From NCBI GenBank assembly GCA_014584465.1, contig JACTMU010000018.1, positions 1-35,459 on the forward strand: a stretch of 35,459 nucleotides of DNA, written 5' to 3'. This DNA is from Pseudomonadota bacterium (lineage in GTDB: Bacteria; Bdellovibrionota; Bdellovibrionia; Bdellovibrionales; JACTMU01). A model generated the notes under the pieces. It searched no databases. It saw only the letters and a program-made list of their open reading frames with translations, and was not told where the DNA came from. Position 1 is the stretch's first letter; each line of letters opens with the position of its first letter. Both the position numbers and the translations under genes were made by a program. Positions 15,530 through 23,365 of this stretch are shown here, in pieces.

Positions 15530-15537
15530 TTAGAATC

Positions 15538-16049
15538 ATGTCCGCAACACAACCAATTGCAACCACACGAAGCGCCACGGGGATCGCAACAGGTAAACTT
15601 GCCGTCTGGTGGGTCTTAGGATCCGAGATCGTCATCTTCGGAGGGCTCTTAGCAAGTTACATCATGCTTCGACTCTTCCATGGCAGTTGGGGTGCCGAAG
15701 CTGCTCACACCAACACGGTGGCCGGAGCCATCAACACCTTTGTTCTTCTCACCTCAAGCCTCTTCATGGTCTTAGCCCATCATGCGGCAGAGCATAAGGA
15801 GCGCGACAAAGCCTTTCGATACATTTGGATGACCATTGGTGGAGGTCTCATCTTTTTGATCGTGAAGGGAATTGAGTGGAGCGGAGAGATCGCTCACGGC
15901 TTTACCTTAACTAAGAGCCTCTTTTGGTCCTTCTACTACACTGCTGCCGAAATGAAAATCTTCATCGCGTGGAGCTGATTGGAATCTATTGGCACTTTGT
16001 TGACATTGTCTGGATCTTTCTCTTTCCACTTCTTTACATTGCAAAATAG
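15538..16049 (+). pseudogene. coxC: Cytochrome c oxidase subunit III, broken by an internal deletion and frameshift
   Basis: ATG 15538 opens a subunit III frame with normal early helices (WWVLGSEIVIFGG, AINTFVLLTSSLFMVLAHHA, GIEWSGEIAHGFTL, SFYYTA) but it stops at TGA 15976-15978 after 146 residues. The family's end is intact in another frame (about 15951-16049): N-x-N-x2[16 protein letters not shown] then FPLLYIAK. Missing between them is the stretch that should start TGxHxxHV, roughly 30-40 residues including one helix. So about 100 bases are gone near 15941-15955 and the phase is shifted. A second subunit III gene lies downstream (16396). Subunit III is not catalytic, so the enzyme could still work. 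An assembly error is the main alternative. Confidence 0.8.
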
Positions 16050-16060
16050 GAGCATGACCC

Positions 16061-16399
16061 ATGGGAGCATCGTCCACCACTTCACCGAAACGCTACATTA
16101 AGATTTGGGTCCTATTGCTGGGATTGCTTGTCATCAGTCTGATAGGACCAACTCTTGAGATTCGAGTTGTAACCCTCATCACGGCATTTGGAATTGCCAT
16201 TGTGAAGGCCGCGATCGTGGCCTCTGAGTTCATGCATCTCAATGTTGAAAAGAGGTACATTGCCTACATGCTCGGAACCATGGTTCTTCTCTGCATTCTT
16301 TTCTACTTTGGAACCGCCCCTGACATTATGAAGGCCGATGGTCAGAACTGGTCTCGCTCCATCAACGTTGAGAATGTCAAGGGAGATGCTCATCCATGA
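16061..16399 (+). CDS. coxD: Cytochrome c oxidase subunit IV, prokaryotic type
   Basis: 112 residues with three hydrophobic segments (about 14-34, 36-52, 66-84) separated by the conserved patch KAAIVASEFMHL, as in the COX4_pro family (PF03626; CtaF/CoxD). It is an accessory helical subunit of the aa3 oxidase and supports assembly or stability. An AGGAG site ends eight bases before ATG 16061. It overlaps the following gene by four bases (ATGA). Confidence 0.85.
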   Translation: MGASSTTSPKRYIKIWVLLLGLLVISLIGPTLEIRVVTLITAFGIAIVKAAIVASEFMHLNVEKRYIAYMLGTMVLLCILFYFGTAPDIMKADGQNWSRSINVENVKGDAHP

Positions 16400-17013
16400 G
16401 AAGTGCAGTTTTAGAAAAACCGACGCTAGGCATTTCAAATGGTTCACTCAACTCCCCACGGAGTCCTGTGATTTCAAGCGCCGTCTTGGGGATGACCCTC
16501 TTTGTACTGACGGAGTTGATGTTTTTCGTAGCCCTCTTGAGCTCCTACACGGTCATTAAAGCAAGTAAGTCGATTTGGGTCCCTCCGGTGCAGGTTCGAC
16601 TTCCCTTTGAAGTAACCTTTTTAAGTGGCGCCTTCTTGTTGTTGAGTGCGGCTCTGCTCATGAGAGCGGGCCGAAAGCTTTCGCTCTCTCAGCTCACAGG
16701 TTCACGCCCACTGTTGGGATGGACCATCCTTTTTGGGGCCCTCTTTTTGGTTCTTCAGTCCTTTGAGTGGATCAACCTGATGAAATATGGAATGACCCTC
16801 TCCTCAGGCATCTTCAGTGCATGCTTTTTTCTCATTGTTGGGGCTCATGCATTTCATGTCCTAGGTGGTCTTCTTGCTCTTGCCCATTTCTTTTGGCACT
16901 GGAACTCGGAGACTGGGGCCCCGCGATCCTACTTTAGAGCCCTTCAGCTTTTTTGGTACTTTGTTGTGGCCATCTGGCCTGTCCTCTACTCGATCGTCCA
17001 CTTTCAAGTGTAA
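16396..17013 (+). CDS. Second heme-copper oxidase subunit III-like protein
   Basis: 205 residues with five helices typical of CoxC/CyoC-type subunit III. It has ELMFFVALLSSY in the first helix, SFEWINLMKYGMTLSSGIF in the middle and GAHAFHVLGGLLAL, the His-containing helix that the first subunit III gene has lost. The C-terminal motif is LFWYFVVAIWPVLYS in place of the usual YWHFVDxVW. It is intact and translationally coupled to coxD. Tandem subunit III genes occur in several deltaproteobacterial oxidase operons; here this copy may be the only functional one. Confidence 0.85.
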   Translation: MRSAVLEKPTLGISNGSLNSPRSPVISSAVLGMTLFVLTELMFFVALLSSYTVIKASKSIWVPPVQVRLPFEVTFLSGAFLLLSAALLMRAGRKLSLSQLTGSRPLLGWTILFGALFLVLQSFEWINLMKYGMTLSSGIFSACFFLIVGAHAFHVLGGLLALAHFFWHWNSETGAPRSYFRALQLFWYFVVAIWPVLYSIVHFQV

Positions 17014-17015
17014 GG

Positions 17016-17261
17016 GTGGGCGACGTGGTTCAAAGAGTGCTCCTCACCCCTACTGCTCTGGTCTGTGCGATCTCATTGCCATGGCAGGCCTTGGCTTGCC
17101 CTGTGTGCGGATTTGGACAGGATGGAACTCGAAATGCCTTCTTAGGTACTGCAATTCTTATGACCCTGGTCCCCCTTGTTTTTGTGGGGACGGTCCTCTT
17201 TCTCATACGTCGTCATTTGAAAAAGGGGAGTGCCATCAACAAACCGGTAACCGATGAGTAG
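17016..17261 (+). CDS. Small membrane protein with CPVCGFG motif, oxidase-linked
   Basis: 81 residues from GTG 17016, two bases after the subunit III stop. A signal-like hydrophobic start (LLTPTALVCAISLPWQALA) leads to CPVCGFGQDGTRNAF at about residues 28-42, then one membrane helix and a basic tail (IRRHLKKG). The paired cysteines sit just outside the membrane and could bind copper, heme or an electron partner; that is inference. Similar short CxxC-membrane proteins accompany terminal oxidases, but I cannot name the family. The last 49 bases overlap the convergent DUF420 gene. Confidence 0.7.
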   Translation: MGDVVQRVLLTPTALVCAISLPWQALACPVCGFGQDGTRNAFLGTAILMTLVPLVFVGTVLFLIRRHLKKGSAINKPVTDE

Positions 17262-17599
17262 ACCCAGATGGGTATCAACACCCGCGCCCATCTCCTATGA
17301 TATCGAGGTCGCAACTTTTCAGAAAGGGCCAATCCAACCACGATCAAAGACAACAGCAACGTCACGACGGCTGCCAAAACGTGAGATCCTAGAAATAGCT
17401 TGAACCCTAGACTCACCCCCTCCAAACTTCGTTGGGGTTGTGAGACCCGTTGCTCAACAAAAACCAAAACAAGAAGAAATGAGGTGGCCATTGCAATGGA
17501 GACCCAAATCTTGTGGGCAAGAATTTTTCTTTGACGCGCAAAGAAGAATGCCATCAGGATGGACACCAAACTAAGACCGTTGAGCCATGCGATCACCAT
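17213..17599 (-). CDS. DUF420 membrane protein (YozB/CtaM-like)
   Basis: 128 residues with four hydrophobic segments. It opens with the LNGLSLVSILMAFFFARQRK block, has LFLGSHVLAAVV in the third helix, and ends with RRWARVLIPIWVYSSVTG, the DUF420 (PF04238) signature. In Firmicutes, members of this family (YozB/CtaM) are needed for a functional aa3 oxidase. The placement directly beside the oxidase operon on the opposite strand supports the same role here. It converges on and overlaps the CPVC-motif gene by 49 bp. Confidence 0.8.
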   Translation of the reverse strand: MVIAWLNGLSLVSILMAFFFARQRKILAHKIWVSIAMATSFLLVLVFVEQRVSQPQRSLEGVSLGFKLFLGSHVLAAVVTLLLSLIVVGLALSEKLRPRYHRRWARVLIPIWVYSSVTGLLMALPFFK

Positions 17600-17693
17600 A
17601 TAGAATCTCCTTCGGGTCCAACAGGACCCTGCCTTTGTAAGGATGTACCCGTGGGCATTGACATTGCTCTCTCAAGATCCTATTCATCTTCTC

Positions 17694-18500
17694 ATGTCAA
17701 CAAAAACCCCATATGTACTTTCTGATGAACTGCGAGAAGCAATCTTGATTGCGGAGATCACCGGGCGCCCCCTGCTTGTTAAAGGAGAACCCGGTACGGG
17801 AAAGACTCTTTTGGCCCAGCACATCGCCGACGAAAAAGGGCTCTCCCTCTTTCAGTGGACGGTCAAATCGACCACAACGGCCAAAGATGGCCTCTACTTT
17901 TACGATGCCGTAAGTCGCCTCAATGATGCACGTTTCGGTGATCGCGGTGATCAGGTGGCCAACATTGAAAATTACATACGACTTGAGGCCATGGGCCAAG
18001 CTCTGGACTCGTCCGATCCGTCGGTCCTTTTGATTGATGAGATTGATAAGGCCGACATTGAGTTCCCTAATGATCTGCTTCTGGAACTTGATCGAATGGA
18101 GTTCACCATCTCAGAGACCGGACGAACCGTTAGGGCCATACGCAGGCCTCTGGTCATCATCACCTCCAACAATGAGAAGGAGTTGCCTGATGCCTTCTTA
18201 AGACGTTGTGTTTTTCACTACATTGAGTTTCCCGACCACGACATGATGTCTCAAATTGTCTTTGCTCATTACCCGTCCATCGATCAGACACTCATGGAAA
18301 AGAGTCTCAAGCTCTTTTATACCCTTCGAGACCAAAACAGCCTCAAGAAACGACCCTCGACAAGTGAATTGATCGACTGGATTGCCATTTTACTTCACCA
18401 TGGTGGAAAACTTGAAAGTGGCACCGGGCTTCCCTTTGCAGGAGCTCTTGTGAAAAACGAAGAGGATCTCATTCTCTTACAGCGCAAGCGATGTTTTTAG
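17694..18500 (+). CDS. MoxR-family AAA+ ATPase
   Basis: 268 residues from ATG 17694 (TKTPYVLSDELREAI). No strong ribosome binding site is seen, so the start could be elsewhere; an in-frame ATG at 17643 would add 17 residues. Walker A is GEPGTGKT (31-38), Walker B is VLLIDEIDKAD (111-121), sensor 1 lies in IITSNNEKELPDAFLRRC. MoxR ATPases remodel or load metals and cofactors onto partner complexes, usually with a VWA-domain protein. The next gene is exactly that and overlaps by ten bases. The pair resembles CoxD/CoxE-type or similar maturation modules; the client is unknown, with the neighbouring oxidase a candidate. Confidence 0.87.
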   Translation: MSTKTPYVLSDELREAILIAEITGRPLLVKGEPGTGKTLLAQHIADEKGLSLFQWTVKSTTTAKDGLYFYDAVSRLNDARFGDRGDQVANIENYIRLEAMGQALDSSDPSVLLIDEIDKADIEFPNDLLLELDRMEFTISETGRTVRAIRRPLVIITSNNEKELPDAFLRRCVFHYIEFPDHDMMSQIVFAHYPSIDQTLMEKSLKLFYTLRDQNSLKKRPSTSELIDWIAILLHHGGKLESGTGLPFAGALVKNEEDLILLQRKRCF

Positions 18501-19738
18501 ACTTCTTCTTTCACCTTCGCTCCCGAAAGATCCCCATCTCCACCAGTGAGTACTTAGATCTTTTGGAAGTCCTTCGAAAAATCGATTTTGAATCCCCTGT
18601 CTTCAACCTTGAGCGCTTTTACCACATTGCCCGAAACTGTCTCATCAAGGATCTTAAATATTATGATGCCTTTGATTTGGCCTTTGCGGAGACTTTCCAA
18701 GGTTTTGCCTCTCACTCCTCTCTGAAATCCAAGTTGGAGGAGTGGCTCGCGCAAGCTCTGCAAAAACAACTCAGCGCCGAACAGATGGCCAACGCCCTCA
18801 AGATACCTCCGGAAGACCTTATGAAGGAGCTTCAAAAGCGACTGGAAGAGCAAAAGGAACGTCACGATGGTGGAAACAAATGGATAGGAACTGGAGGAAC
18901 GTCTCCCTTTGGTCACAGTGGTTTTAACCCAGAAGGCATTCGCGTCGGAGGCACTTCTCGAAATCGTTCGGCCCTTGCAGTTGCAGGCGAACGCCACTTC
19001 AAAGAGTACCGTTCAGATCAATCTCTTCACATTCGTCAAATTAAGGTGGCACTGAAAGGTCTTCGTGAATTGAAATCCTCGGGGCGCCCAGAACTCTGTC
19101 TCAAGAGTACCATTCGAAAGAGCTGTGACAACGGTGGAGAGATTGATCTTGTCTTTCGAAGATCGCGCAAGAACCACCTGCGCCTGCTCCTTCTTATGGA
19201 TGTGGGCGGGAGCATGACTCCCTTTGCCCGCCAGGTGGAGCAAATTTTCTCTGCTGCCCACCAGGTCAACCACTTTAAGGAGTTTCACCACTTTTACTTT
19301 CACAACATCTTTTATGGATTCATGTACAAGAATGCCTCCCTTCGAAGGTCGGAGTCCATTCCTATGAGCGATTTCTATCGCAAGTGGCCCCAAGACACCA
19401 AAGTCATCTTTGTGGGCGATGCTCTCATGGCTCCCTACGAACTCTTTCAGATGAACCAAAATATGAGTGATGCCTACCGTACTCTTGATCTTCATGGATT
19501 GCGCCGCCCTCATTCACACGACCTCACAGGACTTCAACGCCTCATTGAGTTTCGAAAGAGATTTCCAAATTCTGTGTGGCTCAACCCAGAAGATCCCTCC
19601 TTTTGGGGGGAGACCACCATTGCTGCAATCCAGGAGCAGATCCCTATGTTTTATCTTAGTTTGGATGGCCTTAAAAAGGCCATCGACGATTTGATGAGCC
19701 GATCGTTGAGACGGGCCTCAAGACAGGATCAAAGCTGA
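18491..19738 (+). CDS. VWA domain protein, CoxE-like
   Basis: 415 residues. The N-terminal part (about 1-125) is the helical CoxE-like region with a coiled, charged stretch (KELQKRLEEQKERH). A Gly/Ser-rich linker (128-158) follows, then a VWA domain from about 228. The metal site reads MDVGGSM (236-242), so the usual DxSxS is DxGxS; this variant is common in this subfamily. The later conserved element is KVIFVGDALMAPYE. It works with the MoxR ATPase encoded upstream, whose last codons it overlaps. It has no signal peptide and acts in the cytoplasm. The gene overlaps the convergent gene at 19729 by ten bases. Confidence 0.85.
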   Translation: MFLDFFFHLRSRKIPISTSEYLDLLEVLRKIDFESPVFNLERFYHIARNCLIKDLKYYDAFDLAFAETFQGFASHSSLKSKLEEWLAQALQKQLSAEQMANALKIPPEDLMKELQKRLEEQKERHDGGNKWIGTGGTSPFGHSGFNPEGIRVGGTSRNRSALAVAGERHFKEYRSDQSLHIRQIKVALKGLRELKSSGRPELCLKSTIRKSCDNGGEIDLVFRRSRKNHLRLLLLMDVGGSMTPFARQVEQIFSAAHQVNHFKEFHHFYFHNIFYGFMYKNASLRRSESIPMSDFYRKWPQDTKVIFVGDALMAPYELFQMNQNMSDAYRTLDLHGLRRPHSHDLTGLQRLIEFRKRFPNSVWLNPEDPSFWGETTIAAIQEQIPMFYLSLDGLKKAIDDLMSRSLRRASRQDQS

Positions 19739-20751
19739 ATCCCAAGACCCAGACTGAAACTGCCACCAAGGTTTCGCTGCTCTCCACGAGCATCCTTTAC
19801 AACGTCGAGAAGACCCGCATGAATGTCTCCAGCAAAGATGATGGCGACCGAGCGTGAAACAAAGAGATCCCATCCTAAGCCGGCGGAGGCAAAGAGATCA
19901 AACCCTTGGATTTGGTCTTTTGCGTCCCAAGTTCCCGAAGAGTCATCCACATCCTTTCGCTCCAATTCCGCATCAAGGAGAAAAGCAGGCATCAGTCCGA
20001 TCTTCATATAGAAGCCACCATCTCGGACTCCCATAACTGAAAACTTCGCCAAGATTGGTACACCTAAATAGGTAAGTGAAAGCTTATCTTTACGATCATG
20101 CTCAACGTAAGGATCTACATAGTAGCCCCACACACCCCATCCCAAGCCTCGATCCTTTGCTTCCGAGCCGCTTTGGAAAAAGCTGACACCCGTATCAATC
20201 GAGACATACTGGGCAAGGCCCACTTCAACACCAAGTCCTCCTGAGGGAGTGACAATGTTGTCATAATCTGGATCTCCACCTCCAAAAGAGTCTTCACCCG
20301 TCAAACCATTCTGGCCATTGGCATCATCAGCGCCAGTCATGGTAAAAGTATTGATCCCCACAAGTGGTCTGAGCCGCACGATCGTCTTACCACCACGACC
20401 ACTCATTTGGTAGGAACTCACCTTCCACTCTGGATCGGTATCTTCGGGAATGAACTGACGATCCAAATCAAAGTCATCTTCCCAGCTTGACTCATATTTT
20501 GATTTTCGATTGGAGGATTCATTGGTCCGAGTGCTGCGGCTTCGGCTTCGACTTTTCTTGTTCTTCTTGATCTTCTTACTTTTCTTCTTCGTCTTCTTTT
20601 TGGTTTCCTTGGCTGCAGGATCTCGGAACGAACCATTCCACGAATCAAAATCCGACAGATCAAAGCCACCAAAAGCCTTGTCGTCGCTTTCTGCATGCAA
20701 AGCGATTCCAAGCAAAAGCGAAATTAGAATTACGATCATCTGCCTAGTCAT
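19729..20751 (-). CDS. Outer-membrane beta-barrel protein with a polybasic linker
   Basis: About 340 residues from ATG 20751 (six bases after GGAGG; ATG 20754 is one codon earlier). A signal peptide (QMIVILISLLLGIALHAES) is followed by an acidic patch, then a striking Lys/Arg/Ser run (about residues 47-75; many KKK and SRSRS) and finally alternating hydrophobic strands ending in GGSFSLGLGIQL, as in porin-like OMP_b-brl_2 barrels. The basic stretch would sit in the periplasm and could touch peptidoglycan or lipid A (inference). The function is unknown. It is transcribed alone and converges on the VWA gene. Confidence 0.7.
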   Translation of the reverse strand: MTRQMIVILISLLLGIALHAESDDKAFGGFDLSDFDSWNGSFRDPAAKETKKKTKKKSKKIKKNKKSRSRSRSTRTNESSNRKSKYESSWEDDFDLDRQFIPEDTDPEWKVSSYQMSGRGGKTIVRLRPLVGINTFTMTGADDANGQNGLTGEDSFGGGDPDYDNIVTPSGGLGVEVGLAQYVSIDTGVSFFQSGSEAKDRGLGWGVWGYYVDPYVEHDRKDKLSLTYLGVPILAKFSVMGVRDGGFYMKIGLMPAFLLDAELERKDVDDSSGTWDAKDQIQGFDLFASAGLGWDLFVSRSVAIIFAGDIHAGLLDVVKDARGEQRNLGGSFSLGLGIQL

Positions 20752-21143
20752 CATCGACCTCCAAAACTCAGCACAAAGCACACCCTAATGTTTTGCTCCA
20801 TTGTAAGATCCATTCTCAATTGGTCGATATGCAACTTCAATGCCAGATAAGACAGATATTTTTTGCGACCCATCATGGAATTCAGACCCCTTGGCCGCAA
20901 ATTGGATACCTGATGTCAAATAGATTGCCACAAGCATCTTCTATAGTTTGAGCTTTAAGTACGTTGAGTCGAAAAGATTTTCGAGCAAAAGTTATAATCT
21001 CATTAAAGCCATTGACCATCATTTTATCTGGGCCTACCCTTTCTATAGTGATTGCTATGAAACTTGATTTTGGCATGGGTCCTAAGTTCACCGAAGTGAG
21101 GTTTCGCGACTTTCAATGCAAGATTTTTTTGAGGAGGTTGGGT
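20752..21143. other. Divergent intergenic region with a perfect -10 box and a fragment of the palindromic repeat
   Basis: About 390 bases between two envelope genes. TATAAT occurs at 20993-20998 on the plus strand, without a clear -35. The stretch TTCACCGAAGTGAGGTTTCGCG (about 21089-21110) matches the right arm of the palindromic element with one difference, so a solo repeat end lies about 35 bp before the downstream gene. Nothing else is recognisable. Confidence 0.5.
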
Positions 21144-23363
21144 TTGGCATTTTTTCTAAGCCGATTTTGGATTTCGAGGATAAGAACCAGGGACCTATTG
21201 CTCGTCTTTTTTACGATGACATCCTTTGCCACTTTGTCTGGCTGTGACCTGTTTCATGAAGAGCGTCCCCATCCACCAGCTATTGCTCTTGATCAAAATT
21301 TCCCAGATTGCTTTGAGAGGGTAGCCCCTACCTGGTCGTCGTTTTTTGAGGGAGAGGCTAAGACTGAGGCAATTGATGATTCATGGAACTGCGTCCGAAA
21401 AGTTATGGATACCTTTATCAATCAAACTCGTGGTTCCGATCCGAAAATGTATCAAAGAGAGGAGCTTCGAACATTCATTAACTCATCAGTTATGAAGGAA
21501 CAACCGATTTCGAAATCTCTGTTTGCAGAGGTCATGCATCTTAAACAGATATTTCTTGGAGGAAATCCTGAATCGATGACTCGTAAGGAGATTCTTGACT
21601 TTCAAGAGATAAGCTTTTTTTTGCAATCTGAAATGATACTCTTAAGTGAATCGTTAAAAATCTTTCGACTCAAAATGAAAGCAAGCGAAATCACCAGGAC
21701 TGAATTAAACCAAGCAAGGCAGAATCTTGTGGTCAGCAGTGAACGGCTGGGAGAATTTCTTTTGGCTCGAAGAGTGAACTACTCATTTGCTGATTTGGTC
21801 CGCCTCATTAATGCAGTCGATTTTCAAGCAAAAGAGGATTTCCTTTTGGAAATCCCATTGTTGATGGAACTTCGAGGGATTCTAAGTGCTCAGAGGGCAG
21901 ATACTATTCTTCCTGAGGAGTGGCCAACTCTTATTGAAAACAGTGCAGAGTTTTTTCTATTCTTTCTTAGCTGGCACTATGAGCTTAAGGACCAAAACCT
22001 CTTTGTTGAACCGGCATTTTCAAAAATGTGTGAGCTAGTTGAAAAACTTTTTGTTGTGATAGGTCGTGTTGCTGCTAATCACGATGATCAGACAATTCCA
22101 TTTACGGACATTTTCACGCTCCTTGACCTTTTGAAAGAAAAATTTGATTTTGGAATTGCTCCAGAAAAAATTGCAGTCTTCTTACCAAGGGTCATTCAGC
22201 GATTTTTGAACTCTTCCAGCAAGGATCAAAAATCACCCTCAATTACTGGAATCGATCCTCACTTACTGGCTCAAGTGGAAGGTGTTTTTGCCCGATGGAC
22301 AAAGGTACAGAAAGGAATTCTAGGCCTTGAATCAAATGAAGAGGGCGAAAAATTTCTTCGACTTTCGCGCGGTTTTCGTCCGTTGATTTACGACGACTCC
22401 CATATGGCGGTTCTTCGTTACGATTTTGGAGATCACAATCCATCATCTTTAACGACCCTCAACTGGATTTCACTTGCGACCTCACTCTTCTTTGACGCCT
22501 ACGCGACGGGTCCTAATGGGTCATTAAGAGGGCCAACGATTACGGGTCAACCTGAAAAAAATCCATGCGGGAAAGAAACTCGTGATGACATCTCTTGTTT
22601 TTTTACGGAGTTCAAGGATCTACTCGTTGAACTGGAGTTGTTCTATCCGTCGAACGATCATCAGCCTTTGCGCACTGCTGTTGAGAGTGCCTATCTTAAT
22701 TTTCAATCAGATGGGGATGATCTGTTCGAGTACAATGAGATGGTGGAATATTTGACCTATACTATCTCAGGAATTGTTGGAGCCAGAAGATCCTTTAAGG
22801 AAGCAGTCCAGCTTTGCCAGAGCCCTCCATTGGATTATTTTCAAAGGCATTCCCTTGATCTTAAATGTTTAAAGGATCTGTTGCAGGCCAGACAGGAGAT
22901 TTTTATGGCTAATCTCCCCGAACTTTCTAATCTATTTCAATCAACAAACAGGCCTGAATGGAATGATTTTTTTGACACATGGCTCCGTATCGTAGGGGTG
23001 ACAGAAAAGGATCGCCTATCTCCTTTGATCCCCTATGAAAAATGGGAGTACATGGTTTTTCTGCTGAACTATGTTGAAACTCTTTTGATTCGCTATGATC
23101 AGGATCGCTCAAGTTTCATTACCAAGAGCGAAGCAGACCAAGCCTATCTGGTATTTAAACCCCTTCTGCAGAAGATGTACCCAGAGCTTAATGATTTTTT
23201 TCTTCATGCAGGCTTTGATTTTCTCGTGGCCAAAGGAAGACAGCCAGAGAATCCTTGGGAACTCATGTCGTGGATTTCGAGCAATGAAGCAAAAAGCTAT
23301 CGATCTGATCGCCTAAAGATTTTTCAGATCTTTGAAAATCTCTTAAAAGAAATCGGAATTTAA
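21144..23363 (+). CDS. Large lipoprotein with an EF-hand-like loop, function unknown
   Basis: 739 residues from TTG 21144, chosen because GAGGAGG ends seven bases before it; earlier in-frame ATGs lack this. A signal sequence (RIRTRDLLLVFFTMTSFAT) ends in the lipobox LSGC with Cys34, then DLF, so it is probably an outer-membrane lipoprotein. The mature part is mostly helical and hydrophilic, with no family I recognise. Near the C-terminus, DQDRSSFITKSE (652-663) fits an EF-hand calcium loop (D-x-D-x-S-x2-I-x3-E), and QSDGDDLFEYNE (521-532) is a weaker one. It is followed after two bases by an outer-membrane barrel gene, so the two probably form one complex. By eye the pair is more AT-rich than its neighbours. 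Confidence 0.72.
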   Translation: MAFFLSRFWISRIRTRDLLLVFFTMTSFATLSGCDLFHEERPHPPAIALDQNFPDCFERVAPTWSSFFEGEAKTEAIDDSWNCVRKVMDTFINQTRGSDPKMYQREELRTFINSSVMKEQPISKSLFAEVMHLKQIFLGGNPESMTRKEILDFQEISFFLQSEMILLSESLKIFRLKMKASEITRTELNQARQNLVVSSERLGEFLLARRVNYSFADLVRLINAVDFQAKEDFLLEIPLLMELRGILSAQRADTILPEEWPTLIENSAEFFLFFLSWHYELKDQNLFVEPAFSKMCELVEKLFVVIGRVAANHDDQTIPFTDIFTLLDLLKEKFDFGIAPEKIAVFLPRVIQRFLNSSSKDQKSPSITGIDPHLLAQVEGVFARWTKVQKGILGLESNEEGEKFLRLSRGFRPLIYDDSHMAVLRYDFGDHNPSSLTTLNWISLATSLFFDAYATGPNGSLRGPTITGQPEKNPCGKETRDDISCFFTEFKDLLVELELFYPSNDHQPLRTAVESAYLNFQSDGDDLFEYNEMVEYLTYTISGIVGARRSFKEAVQLCQSPPLDYFQRHSLDLKCLKDLLQARQEIFMANLPELSNLFQSTNRPEWNDFFDTWLRIVGVTEKDRLSPLIPYEKWEYMVFLLNYVETLLIRYDQDRSSFITKSEADQAYLVFKPLLQKMYPELNDFFLHAGFDFLVAKGRQPENPWELMSWISSNEAKSYRSDRLKIFQIFENLLKEIGI

Positions 23364-23365
23364 AG

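Noticed and set aside
19013-19513. 166-residue minus-strand frame opposite the VWA gene
   Set aside because: The plus strand carries a recognisable VWA domain with metal site; the antisense frame has no domain or start signal.
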